Of a stretch of DNA of 63,992 bases, positions 19,685-29,515 are shown in pieces. Made by a program: the position numbers and the translations under genes. The stretch comes from Blepharisma japonicum. Its lineage: Eukaryota > Ciliophora > Heterotrichea > Heterotrichida > Blepharismidae. Positions within the stretch are counted from its first letter, which is position 1, and each line of letters opens with the position of its first letter. A model generated the notes under the pieces. The model saw nothing but the letters and a program-made list of their open reading frames with translations, was not told the origin of the DNA and ran no database searches. The stretch spans positions 1 to 63,992 of the forward strand of contig CATKHK010000140.1 in assembly GCA_949751835.1 (NCBI GenBank), given 5' to 3'.

Positions 19685-21238
19685 ATGCAGAGAAAACAGC
19701 TTAAAACTAGAACAGAAATACCTCTTTCACTATTCGCTAATAAATCTCCCTCAAACAATCGATTTCTCCAAGGATTCGAGAAAAGTCGAGCAGCCTTAAA
19801 TGGGAATAACCCAGTTTTTGTGAAGCCAGAAAACCCAAATCACACACCTCTCATTTTCCTGAACTCTCTGGACTCGACCACAGCTACCAAACCTCAGGCT
19901 GAGACCAATGAGACTCAAGTTCTCAAGCTTAAATGCGAGGAGCTTGAAGAAGTCAATCGAATTTTGCGATCAAAACTTCAAGAACCAAACCGAAGGCAAT
20001 CTGTTAGAGAAGAGGCTGACATAGACGGAGTCGGAGAAGAAGGCTCAGCTCAGGTAATTCACAGTCCTATAGTCAAGCGAGGTAAATCCACAGAGTCTCC
20101 TCGAAAAATGGTGTACGGGATGACTGATATGGCAGCTTATAATAATTCTTCAGTTGCTAAACAGTTATTACTGGACCGAGAAAGAGCTGCAACAAGAAAC
20201 GGCCTTGAACGATGGGAAGAGATCAACTCAGATTATAGAAGCAATGGACCCTTAAGGGACGAAAGATCAGTAACTGAGATCGAATTCCGCATAAAAGCAG
20301 AAATTATAAAAAACCAAGAAATTCAAATCGACACACAAAAAAAAGAGATTGCTTCTCTAGAAAAGCAGTTAGACAACGCAAATCTGGAACTCCAAGAAGC
20401 AGAGAAGCTGAAAACTAAAATAGAGATCTTGAAGCAAAAGAAATTTAATTTGAATCAAGACTTGTTAAATGCAAATACTTTAATTAAACAACTGCAAGAC
20501 AAAATTGAAAATTATGAAACTTCGAAATTCGACCCGACGTCCTGCACAATTAATCAGCTTTCTTGTATGATTCTGTCCAGAAGAACTGATGGACGCAAGA
20601 AAAATTTATCGTTTGGGGATAAATTAGAAGAAGCATTTTGGAGCAAGCTTAAAACACTAGAGGCTGAAAAAGAAGATGCCTTAGAAAAGATAAAGACTGG
20701 GCTTTCCAAGTGTATTGTAGCTTTAAAAGAGCTGCTTTCTGCAGACGAGAATTTTTTATATGTATTGGAACTCTTAGAAAATGGCAGTCATGATATAGCA
20801 CTGGAGGAGCTGAGATTCAAAAAATCACAAGTTATTGATAGAATGGAATCCACACAGTTTGAATTGACTATCAATGAAAATTTGATCAATTCTGAAGAAC
20901 TGGTGGAGAGGTCTTATAGCACCACTCTGAGCTGTGCTACTCCTTCATGTGAGCCAAGCCCACTATGCTCACCTGCTAGTAGAAAAAATTTTGGGAGCTC
21001 AGTGAAAATGAGGGCACTTATGGCAAACTTAGAAAAAGAGCAAGAAGAAAATAAGAACCTGACACAGATAGTGGAAGAGCTCCAGGAAAAGCTGGAAACA
21101 GCTGAAATAAGGGCTGAATTAAATTCAGGGAGGGACTGGCTAAGTTATATGCAGTGCCAAGCTGCAGCAATAGAAAATATATTAGGAGCACCTGAAGAAG
21201 AAGTTGAAGAAGATCTATTTACATGTAATTTTAAATAA
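19685..21238 (+). CDS. 517-aa coiled-coil protein
   Basis: The N-terminal ~75 residues are basic and low in structure. Coiled coil at about 80-100, a Ser/Arg-rich linker (KRGKSTESPRKM), a long coiled coil at about 195-280 (IKAEIIKNQEIQIDTQKKEI), a helical segment at about 310-400, and a last coiled coil at about 440-480 (LEKEQEENKNLTQIVEELQ). Family not recognised; probably structural. No intron and no in-frame TGA. Confidence 0.75.
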   Translation: MQRKQLKTRTEIPLSLFANKSPSNNRFLQGFEKSRAALNGNNPVFVKPENPNHTPLIFLNSLDSTTATKPQAETNETQVLKLKCEELEEVNRILRSKLQEPNRRQSVREEADIDGVGEEGSAQVIHSPIVKRGKSTESPRKMVYGMTDMAAYNNSSVAKQLLLDRERAATRNGLERWEEINSDYRSNGPLRDERSVTEIEFRIKAEIIKNQEIQIDTQKKEIASLEKQLDNANLELQEAEKLKTKIEILKQKKFNLNQDLLNANTLIKQLQDKIENYETSKFDPTSCTINQLSCMILSRRTDGRKKNLSFGDKLEEAFWSKLKTLEAEKEDALEKIKTGLSKCIVALKELLSADENFLYVLELLENGSHDIALEELRFKKSQVIDRMESTQFELTINENLINSEELVERSYSTTLSCATPSCEPSPLCSPASRKNFGSSVKMRALMANLEKEQEENKNLTQIVEELQEKLETAEIRAELNSGRDWLSYMQCQAAAIENILGAPEEEVEEDLFTCNFK

Positions 21239-21436
21239 TAAAGTAAAAGCTAATGTATTTTTCTATCAATTACTTTGTTTTTCTGAATTATGCTTAATAA
21301 TTTGATCTTAAACAATGAGCATTACCATTTTAATAACAGCTATTTTCTAACATATATTTTCATTAAATTTGAAGAAAATTCAATATCATAATTTAATAAA
21401 ATTTTATTATATTAATTTTATTGCTGATAAAGATAA

Positions 21437-22549
21437 ATGACGCATAAAAGCATTAATTTATCTCTTGGAAAACATTTTAGGCTTAAAGGACAAAACACTC
21501 CTTTTCTTAAAGAATTTCTATCAGTTTCCAGGAAATGCTCTAGTCCAAATAGGTATTATTTAGATAAGCTCGCAGACATTTGAAAAAATTTGCCTGACTC
21601 TGAGCAAAGTAACTACAGTCTCATTTCAGGGAAATCTAGAAACGGGTCTGAGTCGTTTTTGAAGCACAGACCAGAAACCCCTTCCCCAATGAAAATGAGC
21701 CACTCTCCTATTGCTTTATTAAGGTCAAATCTAAACAGAAGTCCATCTCCTCCTACCCAATCTTCAATTACCCCAGAGCCATCTAGTGTCAAAGCTAAAG
21801 ACCGTTTAAACTCTTCCCACTCCTACCAGACCATAAAAAACAATAAATTCATCCCTGCTTCAGCCTCCAACCGAATAATCAAGAAATTTTCCAATGAGAG
21901 CTTTAAAACTAAAACCCTCATGACAAGCCCATATAGAGATAGGCAAACGAAAATTTCTCCGATCGCCAGAGACTTAGCAATCAAGATTTCTAAAGAAACA
22001 GAAAGAGTTAGAAGGGTATCTCCTACTCGTGCCACAAAGAGAAATGACGATAAAGGAGAGCAACGATTTCATACAGATGAGTGCTCTTGTAAATTATCAT
22101 ATGTGCCTTTTAAAGGGTTTATCGGAAAAAAGAACAATTTTCATAATTTGTATATTTCTTGCCAGTACGCTGCAAATGATTTCTCGCAGCTTATTGAATA
22201 TAACATTTTTGCAGTGATGACTGTAGGCACAAACAATATGCCTGTCCATTATTCACAGATTGAAGGAGGCTATCATACAATTCCGCTCGAAAAAGAGTAT
22301 GAAGAGTCATTTGGGGGTTTTGCCAATCAAGTGCAGCATTTTATAAATGATTATCTTCCTTTGGGAAATATTCTTATTCATTGTCAAAGTGGAAATAATA
22401 GATCTTGTGTGCTTATAATGGGGTATCTTATGAAACAGTTTAATATCTCGCTTGATAATTGCTATACGATAATAAAGAATGCACGACCAAAGTTTAGGCT
22501 AACAAGAAAAATCGAAAATATGCTTAGAGCATTATTTCCACAACAATAG
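21437..22549 (+). CDS. dual-specificity protein phosphatase
   Basis: ATG at 21437; one TGA (ADIW KNLP) read as Trp extends the frame 51 codons upstream of the first alternative start. 370 residues. The N-terminal ~200 are Ser/Pro/Lys-rich and likely disordered. The catalytic domain (about 220-370) has the DSP layout: NLYISCQYAAND at the first strand, an Asp-less general-acid loop region (EKEYEESFGG), and the signature ILIHCQSGNNRSCVLIMGYL, containing HCxxGxxR with the nucleophilic Cys and phosphate-binding Arg. It hydrolyses phospho-Tyr/Ser/Thr; substrate unknown. Its 3' end is duplicated as decayed pieces at about 23750 and 25720. Confidence 0.88.
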
Positions 22550-22823
22550 TAATGCTAAATAAATATAGTTAAAGTCTTCAGTTATATATTGATTACATTT
22601 TATTCTTTCTTATATCCACTATAACAACACCATATATTTTAAATCAGAATATCTTTATTTTTATTTCATTTTGCCATAATGCAAACTGTATTATAATAAG
22701 TCCCGATACTATATGATATGCTTTATTTAGCTAGAGTATTCATTATTATCGATATTTTATAAATTTCCCCTTCAAAAATTATATTTTATGTAGATAATTC
22801 AAAGATTATTATAGTAATTTAGT

Positions 22824-23195
22824 TTAGCTTCTTTCCTTGATGCAGGTCTTAAGCTCTTCAGTTTGCTCCCATTGGCATTTTCCATCAATTAAGGTGCAGT
22901 TTCCATATTCGCCATAGCACCCATACACTTCTCTCCATTCGCATGTGGAAATTCCAGAATCGCCATATCTGACGCATAGTTGACCTGAGCATCCTCCAAC
23001 TACACAAGGCTCTTTTGGCTCCTTGAATAAACATTTATTGTTCTCACAAACGAATTCTCCGCATGGGTATGTTAAACAATCAAGAGCTGGGCAGTCCAAA
23101 TCAGATTCACATTCTTTCCATTGGCGATTGAAAGGTGGGACTGAGTATGCTTGTATGTATACAGAGATAAATAGAAGGACAATTATTTTTTTCAT
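22824..23195 (-). CDS. secreted eight-cysteine-cluster protein, copy A1
   Basis: 123 residues. A signal peptide (MKKIIVLLFISVYIQAYS) is followed by a Cys-rich N-terminal half (CESDLDCPALDCLTYPC) and a C-terminal half with the pattern CVVGGCSGQLC, STCEWREVYGC and GNCTLIDGKCQW. The second half matches the eight-cysteine-cluster type of small secreted domain known from bacteria and archaea as well as some protists. Probably extracellular or in secretory granules. It is the first of four tandem copies; closest to the copy at 24934. Confidence 0.78.
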   Translation of the reverse strand: MKKIIVLLFISVYIQAYSVPPFNRQWKECESDLDCPALDCLTYPCGEFVCENNKCLFKEPKEPCVVGGCSGQLCVRYGDSGISTCEWREVYGCYGEYGNCTLIDGKCQWEQTEELKTCIKERS

Positions 23196-23220
23196 TATTA
23201 CAAATCTTAAGCTTTCAGTA

Positions 23221-23236
23221 ATAAGAAAGTGGTTAC
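23221..23236 (-). promoter_or_regulatory. conserved upstream element of the eight-Cys genes (A1)
   Basis: The 16-mer ataagaaagtggttac (plus strand) lies 26 bp upstream of the A1 start codon. The same 16-mer occurs about 30-45 bp upstream of the copies at 24103 and 26082. The copy at 24934 has lost it. Function as a promoter element is inferred from conservation and position. Confidence 0.45.
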
Positions 23237-23504
23237 ATTTGTTAGAGCTAAATGATAAGTTTTATATAAATGGACCGGCCACATATAGGATGAATATAAG
23301 TAAATTAGAGTGTTAATGGTGTTTAAATTTAGATTACTGTGTATTTGGAAATAATGAATGATCTTGAAAAAGGGTACATTATTTTCAATACTTAAAATTT
23401 AAATATTTGTTATTTAGTCTAATTTATCTATAGGACGCTTTAAGTTTAAACTTTTAATACAGCCATTTTGCAATAAGATGAGCAGGTTATCTTAAGTTAA
23501 ACCT

Positions 23505-23600
23505 TTAAAAAGTCCGCAATCTGCAAAGACTTCGCATCTCATAACCTTATTGCATTCTTCTGAGCCTTGATGAGTAAGCTTCTGCTATGCCAAGCATCAC
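23505..23600 (+). pseudogene. decayed 5' end of the coiled-coil gene at 26773
   Basis: ccgcaatctgcaaag and the following ~80 bases align with 26811-26900 of the intact gene, including a ccttgatgagtaa counterpart of its ccttgacgagcaa. Stops and indels destroy the frame. It marks a duplication junction. Confidence 0.7.
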
Positions 23601-23744
23601 TTATTAAATGATATAAATCTATATTTACTTAATTATGCACGAACTGGATATCTTAAATATTTACCTGTCAAGCCATAGTAAAAAGGATAATGTCCATTTC
23701 ATTGAAAAATATAAACAATTGTCTTGCATAATATGCCGAGATAT

Positions 23745-23840
23745 TTTATATGAAACAACTTAATATTTCACTTGATAAATGCAATCGAATAATTAGAAAT
23801 TTAAGACCAATCTGACAAAATAAATCGAAAAAAGTCCTAA
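23745..23840 (+). pseudogene. decayed 3' end of the phosphatase gene
   Basis: atgaaacaacttaatatttc and the following ~80 bases align with the phosphatase region at 22431-22520, downstream of the HCxxGxxR motif. It lacks the catalytic signature and is interrupted. Confidence 0.7.
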
Positions 23841-24102
23841 TTCTTCCATTAATAAAAATCAACTTCTTGAACATCATTGAAAGCCAGTTCTTTTTGCAAT
23901 AATAATTGATGTTGATTTACAGTCTGATTTTATTATTTTATTTTATGCTTGTCTTTCTCCATTTTATTTCTCCAGCAAAATATACTTTAGTTATTTTATA
24001 ACGCTTTCGATATTATATGATCTACGTCAATAGTCGCTTTAATTACTATATTAAGAAAGTTTTAAAAGTCATTTAGTAATAGTAGAGCTAATTATATAGT
24101 AA

Positions 24103-24483
24103 TTAGCTTGCTTGCCCTCTATCATTGATGCAAGCCTTGAGCTCCTCCGTAGGCTCCCATTGGCATTTTCCATCAATCAAGGCACAATTCCCATATTCAC
24201 TGTAGCACCCATAAACTGCTTTCCACTCACAAGTAGAAATTCCATTTTCATGATAGCTGATGCAAAGTTGGCCCGAACATCCTCCAATCACACAAATTTC
24301 TTTAGTGCTCTTCACGACACATTTTTTGTTTTCACATACAAATGTGTCACATGGATACGTTAAACAGTCAAGACCTGGACAGTCCAAATCAGTTTTACAC
24401 TTATTTTTGTGTCTGCTTGGAGGTCGGATAGAGTATCCTTCGATGCAGAGAGAAATAAGTAGAAGTAGAACTATTTTTTTCAT
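24103..24483 (-). CDS. secreted eight-cysteine-cluster protein, copy B1
   Basis: 126 residues with a signal peptide (MKKIVLLLLISLCIEGYS), CKTDLDCPGLDCLTYPC, CVIGGCSGQLC and GNCALIDGKCQW. Its protein is identical to the copy at 26082; over the 381 coding bases I see only one difference, a synonymous change four codons from the stop codon. It differs from the A copies mainly in the N-terminal half and linker, so A and B diverged before the latest duplication. Confidence 0.78.
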   Translation of the reverse strand: MKKIVLLLLISLCIEGYSIRPPSRHKNKCKTDLDCPGLDCLTYPCDTFVCENKKCVVKSTKEICVIGGCSGQLCISYHENGISTCEWKAVYGCYSEYGNCALIDGKCQWEPTEELKACINDRGQAS

Positions 24484-24512
24484 TATTACATTTTGAACCT
24501 AAATTATCGATA

Positions 24513-24528
24513 ATAAGAAAGTGGTTAC
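24513..24528 (-). promoter_or_regulatory. conserved upstream element (B1)
   Basis: The same 16-mer ataagaaagtggttac as at 23221, 30 bp upstream of the B1 start codon. Confidence 0.45.
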
Positions 24529-24933
24529 ACTTTTGCTCGAGCTAATATGGCAGAGATCATATATAAGTATCTTTGATTATTGATAAAATTAGAAGAAGAA
24601 AAACAGCGATAACTTGATAATCTTAAGACCATAAACCTTTTAAAAATTAAAAATTATGACAAAAAGGTAATTTTTTGATTTGTATTAAAATCGTAATTAG
24701 AGAATTAATTTGTATAATTGTTAACGATAAATCTTTCGATATCATTTTATTCCATCCTGCATCCACTATAGCAATAATATATATTTCAAATTAGTGCATC
24801 TTTATTTTTATTTGACCATGTCTTTGATATGCTTTATTTAGCTCGAGTATTTATTATTATCGCTATTTTATAAACTTCCCCTCCAAAAACTATAATTTAT
24901 ATGGATAATTCAAAGATTATTATAGTAATTAGT

Positions 24934-25305
24934 TTAGCTTCTTTCGTTGATGCAGGTCTTAAGCTCTTCAGTTTGCTCCCATTGGCATTTTCCATCAATT
25001 AAGGTGCAGTTTCCATATTCGCTAAAGCATCCATACACTTCTCTCCATTCGCATGTGGAAATCCAATCTTCACCATATCTGACGCATAGTTGACCTGAGC
25101 ATCCTCCAACTACACAAGGTTCTTTCGGCTTCTTCACTAAACACTTATTGCTCTCACAAATGAATGTGTCGCATGGATATGTTGAGCAATCAAGTACTGG
25201 GCAGTCCAAATCAGATTCACATTCTTTCCATTGGCTATTTAAAGATGGGACTGAGTATGCTTGTATACATACAGAAATAATTAGAAGGACAATTATTTTT
25301 TTCAT
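24934..25305 (-). CDS. secreted eight-cysteine-cluster protein, copy A2
   Basis: Start placed at ATG 25305, giving the 123 residues and signal peptide of copy A1; an in-frame ATG 87 bases upstream would put 29 residues before the signal peptide and is less likely. All cysteines of the C-terminal cluster are kept; changes concentrate in the linker (CSTYPCDTFICESNKC). The upstream 16-mer present before the other three copies is missing here because of an ~11-bp deletion. Confidence 0.77.
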   Translation of the reverse strand: MKKIIVLLIISVCIQAYSVPSLNSQWKECESDLDCPVLDCSTYPCDTFICESNKCLVKKPKEPCVVGGCSGQLCVRYGEDWISTCEWREVYGCFSEYGNCTLIDGKCQWEQTEELKTCINERS

Positions 25306-25504
25306 TATTAAAAATCTTATGCTTTTAGTAATAGCATTTACTTTAGAGCTAAAATGGTTAAGTTTTATATGAATGGATTTGTTGGCATACAAGATAATAT
25401 TAGTAAAATTAGGCTGCTAATTTCTTATTTTATTCCAGGACACATTAAATTTAAATTTCGAATGTAGCCGTTTCGTGATAAGATCAGCAGCATAAGTGAA
25501 ATCC

Positions 25505-25600
25505 TAAATAATGCCCGCAATCTGAAAAGGCTTCACATCTTATAAATTTATTGAGTTCTTTCTGAGTCTTGATAGTAAGCTTCTATTATGCCAAGTGTTG
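25505..25600 (+). pseudogene. second decayed 5' end of the coiled-coil gene
   Basis: cccgcaatctgaaaaggctt and the following bases match 26810-26900 and the relic at 23505; the frame is destroyed. Confidence 0.65.
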
Positions 25601-25714
25601 TTAATTAAGTAATATAAATCTCATTTTACTTAACTATACACAAATGAAAAGTTTAAATATTTCATAGTTAAAAACATTATTATACAAATAGCTGTCTTGC
25701 ATTTATGGTGAGAT

Positions 25715-25805
25715 GTTTTATATAATACAGATCGATGCTTCACTTGACAATAGAAGTCAGATAATAAGAAATTCAAAACTACTTTATTAAAATAAGTCGT
25801 AAAAA
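25715..25805 (+). pseudogene. second decayed 3' end of the phosphatase gene
   Basis: The stretch with gcttcacttgacaatagaag and ataataagaaattcaaaacta matches the relic at 23745 and the phosphatase 3' end, and is more degraded. Confidence 0.55.
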
Positions 25806-26081
25806 ACCCTCCTAATTCCTCCATGAATAAAAATCATATTCTTGAACATCATTGAAAGTCAGTTCTTTCTGGGATAATAATTGATAATGATTGTATAATT
25901 TGGTTTTATTATTTTATTTTATACTTATCTTTTTCCATTTTATTTCTTCATACTTGAGTTATTTTATAACTCATTTCAATATTATGCCATATACACTTTT
26001 AAAGGTGGCAATTCCACTTTGATTATTACTAAATTTAGAAAGTTAGTTACTTTAGTAATAGTAGAGCTAATTATATAGTAA

Positions 26082-26462
26082 TTAGCTTGCTTGACCTCTA
26101 TCATTGATGCAAGCCTTGAGCTCCTCCGTAGGCTCCCATTGGCATTTTCCATCAATCAAGGCACAATTCCCATATTCACTGTAGCACCCATAAACTGCTT
26201 TCCACTCACAAGTAGAAATTCCATTTTCATGATAGCTGATGCAAAGTTGGCCCGAACATCCTCCAATCACACAAATTTCTTTAGTGCTCTTCACGACACA
26301 TTTTTTGTTTTCACATACAAATGTGTCACATGGATACGTTAAACAGTCAAGACCTGGACAGTCCAAATCAGTTTTACACTTATTTTTGTGTCTGCTTGGA
26401 GGTCGGATAGAGTATCCTTCGATGCAGAGAGAAATAAGTAGAAGTAGAACTATTTTTTTCAT
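26082..26462 (-). CDS. secreted eight-cysteine-cluster protein, copy B2
   Basis: Protein identical to copy B1 at 24103. The near-identity extends upstream through the shared 16-mer element to about 26700, so the duplicated block includes the promoter. Recent duplication or gene conversion is implied. Signal peptide and Cys pattern as in B1. Confidence 0.78.
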   Translation of the reverse strand: MKKIVLLLLISLCIEGYSIRPPSRHKNKCKTDLDCPGLDCLTYPCDTFVCENKKCVVKSTKEICVIGGCSGQLCISYHENGISTCEWKAVYGCYSEYGNCALIDGKCQWEPTEELKACINDRGQAS

Positions 26463-26491
26463 TATTACATTTTGAACCTAAATTATCGATA

Positions 26492-26507
26492 ATAAGAAAG
26501 TGGTTAC
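26492..26507 (-). promoter_or_regulatory. conserved upstream element (B2)
   Basis: Third occurrence of ataagaaagtggttac, 30 bp upstream of the B2 start codon. Confidence 0.45.
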
Positions 26508-26772
26508 ACTTTTGTTCGAGCGAATATGGCAGAGATCATATATAAGTATCTTTGACTATTGATTGAATTAGAAGAAGAAAAGCAGCAATAACTGGTTTAT
26601 CTTAAGACCATAAACTTTTTAAAAATTAAAAATTATTACAAAAAAGGTAATTTTTTGATTTTATATTAAAATCGTAATTAGATCATTAAATTGTATCATT
26701 CCTAATATTTTAAATACAAGTATATCGAACTTTTTAAATTTCAAATTTCTAATTTTACCATGCGATAATAAG

Positions 26773-27783
26773 ATGGACCGAAATCTTGAACCAAAACTTT
26801 TTTCAGAAAAAAGGCCGCAATCTGCAAAGGCTTCTACATCCCAAGGTCGATATAGCTTCTTTTTGAACCTTGACGAGCAAACTCCTTATATGTCAAACAG
26901 CGCATACTCATCAAGAATGAATCCCTATAAAACCTCTTCATCTCAACTATACACAGAGCGACAAGCCTACACAGAAAGACTAACCCCTACTGATCTCAAT
27001 TATGAAAAGAACCTTGACGACTTAAGAAGACAGATTTCCTATCTCCGCCGTCAAATTGACGAAAATAACACAACCTATATCAAAGATTTAACGACCCAAA
27101 AGCTAGAATACGAAAAACAAATCGACTTTATCCTAAGAGAAAAAGAACTTGAATGCACAAATTTAAAGCAAAGGCTGAACGAGGTCGAAAATCTTGCTGA
27201 AAAAGAAAGGAAATTTGGTGAAGAATACCGAGCACAACATTTTGGCTTATTAAGCTTAAATTCAAATTTGCAAGAAAGAATAAAAACACTCAGCTTAGAA
27301 ATCGAGCAGTTAAGCCAAGATAAAGAAGTGCTAAATAAAGAAATAGAAGACTTGAAAATTGAGAAAAATGAATTAATAGGAAACCATCAAAGAAAAGTGG
27401 AAGAAATCCAAGAAGATTTCAATAAATCTGAAAAAGAGTACAGAGAAGTCTACCAGAAATTAGAAAACGTAATTGAAGAACAAGGTCTGCAAGTTAAGTC
27501 TTTAGAACGAGCAATAAAAGATAATAAGGCGAATTATGAGAGAGATATCAGCAACTTAGAAGAGATGCTGGACTCAACTAGAAGGCTTTTAGAGCTTCGA
27601 GAAAAAGACGTAAAAGACTTGCTGTGAAATGAAGAACAGTACAAAGCGAAAATCGATACATTAAATAATGAAAGCTCATACTCTAGGTATGAGTTCGACC
27701 AGATCCATAAGCAAAATCTGGCACTAAAACAAGAGGTAGCTAGCCTTAAAAAGCAGCAATTAAGAAAAGCTAAAATAATTTAA
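26773..27783 (+). CDS. 336-aa coiled-coil protein
   Basis: A TGA at 27625 (KDLLW NEEQY) is Trp and extends the frame to TAA at 27781. The N-terminal ~70 residues are Ser/Tyr-rich and include SEKRPQSAKASTSQGRYSFF. From about residue 75 to the end it is nearly continuous coiled coil (LDDLRRQISYLRRQIDENN, LEIEQLSQDKEVLNKEIED). No family recognised; a cytoskeletal or ciliary role is a guess. Its 5' end was copied twice into the eight-Cys cassette. The stop codon lies 9 bp from that of the convergent gene at 27793. Confidence 0.78.
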
Positions 27784-27792
27784 CAATATACA

Positions 27793-28638
27793 CTATCTAT
27801 CACTCTCATATTTTGAAAACAAAAACTTGCACGGCGAGTCTGTCTTGAACGGATCGTCAAAGTCAATTTCTTCCATATGTTGAGGGTTATCTACAAATCT
27901 CCCATAGCTAGGTTCATTCAAATCTGTCTTCTGGTCAATCACAAGTACCGAATTCAGGGTCATTAGTTCAGGCAGCTTGATTTCTTCACTATCAGATGGA
28001 GGTGCTTCAATTTTAGTTTGAACTTCTACAATATTTGACGGAGGCGACACATGCAAAATATCATCAACATAATAATTGTAGTCAAAAAGCCCATTCTCAT
28101 TAGGGGATATCGGAAGAGACAATGAAACATATTTGGCATTGATGGTTTTTGCATTGATGCTACGGATTTCTTGATGGGAATTCTGCCAATTTTGAAAACA
28201 GCGTTGGAAGTCTGCATACTTTGTAGCGATATGGTGCTCAAATATAGAAATGTCGAGGTTAAAATGCTGCTTGGCTGCAAATGCGGTACAAATTAGGACC
28301 CAAGGTAAAGATAAAGTGTCGATTCATTGGATTTTTTCGAGAATTAGAGACCAAAGTGCTAGCTCTAAGTCATTCATCATTAAATCTACACATATTTCAG
28401 TCAGCATTCTCAGAAGAGGCATCTGCTTTATTTCTACAGGAATTTCTGCAGCCCTTGCCATGCGGCGTAAAAAGAGTTGAGTTTGTTGAGGAATACCGTC
28501 ATTAAGGTACTGAGACTGTAGTTTTGCGAATTTTTGTTCTAGGCATTCAATTTCACTCCCTACCTTGACATGCTTGCTGGGAGAAGCACTCTGCAGGTCT
28601 GACGGCCTTTTGGGCATCCTATTCCACTCTGATGACAT
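27793..28638 (-). CDS. possible cyclin-box protein
   Basis: Start placed at MSSEW (28638); an ATG 33 bases upstream is also in frame. The TGA at 28324 (EKIQW IDTL) is Trp. 281 residues. The middle (about 75-170) is all helical with cyclin-fold-like features: DLELALWSLILEKI, then PWVLICTAFAAKQHFN, resembling the second and third helices of CABLES-type cyclin boxes. The C-terminus is acidic and unstructured. The cyclin assignment is tentative. Confidence 0.6.
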
Positions 28639-28726
28639 TATTATTTTTTTAATTTTATAAAATCTCATCACCTAGCAGAGTCAAAAAAATTTCATTTAAA
28701 TTCCTTTTCATAATATTTATATAAAT

Positions 28727-29275
28727 ATGCTGTGCGAGATCAAAGGCATCCTAATCCTTGACAACGAAGGCAGAAAGATTTTCAGCAAATATTATAATGC
28801 AGCTGGGCCACTATCAACTCACTCAGGACAAATCTTATTTGAGCAGCAGCTGTTTGCCAAGGCTTCTAAAATTGGTGCCAAGAACAACGAAGTCGATGTA
28901 GTAATGATGGACCAATACATTGGTGTCTTCAAGCTGGTCAACGATCTTTCTATTAACCTGATAGCTTCAATTGAAGAAAACTCAATTATGCTGGCCTGGC
29001 TGTTGGATATTCTTATAGAAGCACTGGAACTACTTTATAAGAGTGAGCTGGATAGAGCCAAGATTGTGGATGAGCTTGAATTGATGATGCTTGCCATTGA
29101 CGAAACACTAGACGATGGATTGATTATGTGCACTGATGCTACGACAATTGTGGAAAGAGTCATCATGCGAGAAGGAGTCGAACGAGCTCCGCTTAAGGTC
29201 AAAAAGCCTGAGTCAGCGTTCGAAAGAGCAATTCAGGGAGCAAAACAAGCAATAACAAAGTCATTAATGAGATAG
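28727..29275 (+). CDS. coatomer zeta subunit
   Basis: 182 residues, the typical family size. The longin-like fold of adaptor small subunits is recognisable: KGILILDNEGRKIFSKYY at the N-terminus, then FEQQLFAKASK, and the ELELMMLAIDETLDDGLIM region with the conserved D-E-x-x-D-x-G. COPI coat component acting in Golgi-to-ER retrograde vesicle formation, partner of gamma-COP. Clean frame without intron. Confidence 0.93.
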   Translation: MLCEIKGILILDNEGRKIFSKYYNAAGPLSTHSGQILFEQQLFAKASKIGAKNNEVDVVMMDQYIGVFKLVNDLSINLIASIEENSIMLAWLLDILIEALELLYKSELDRAKIVDELELMMLAIDETLDDGLIMCTDATTIVERVIMREGVERAPLKVKKPESAFERAIQGAKQAITKSLMR

Positions 29276-29515
29276 TTAAGCATTATCATTTTATCGAAAA
29301 TATTTCTATTTATAATAATAAAACAGAAAATCTGTGATTAAAGATGCTATTTTTCGACATTTTATAAAGTTCACCATCAATATTCTGTAAATAAATATAA
29401 TTTTGCCGGAATTAAAATCTTGAGATTTGACTTTATTCATTTTGTATTTAAAATATTAAATAACAGAAGATTCCATTAAGGTAATATAATAACCAATTCT
29501 TATATAAAATAGCCA

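Noticed and set aside
25306-25392. N-terminal extension of eight-Cys copy A2
   Set aside because: It would place 29 residues ahead of a typical signal peptide; paralogues start at the MKKI methionine.
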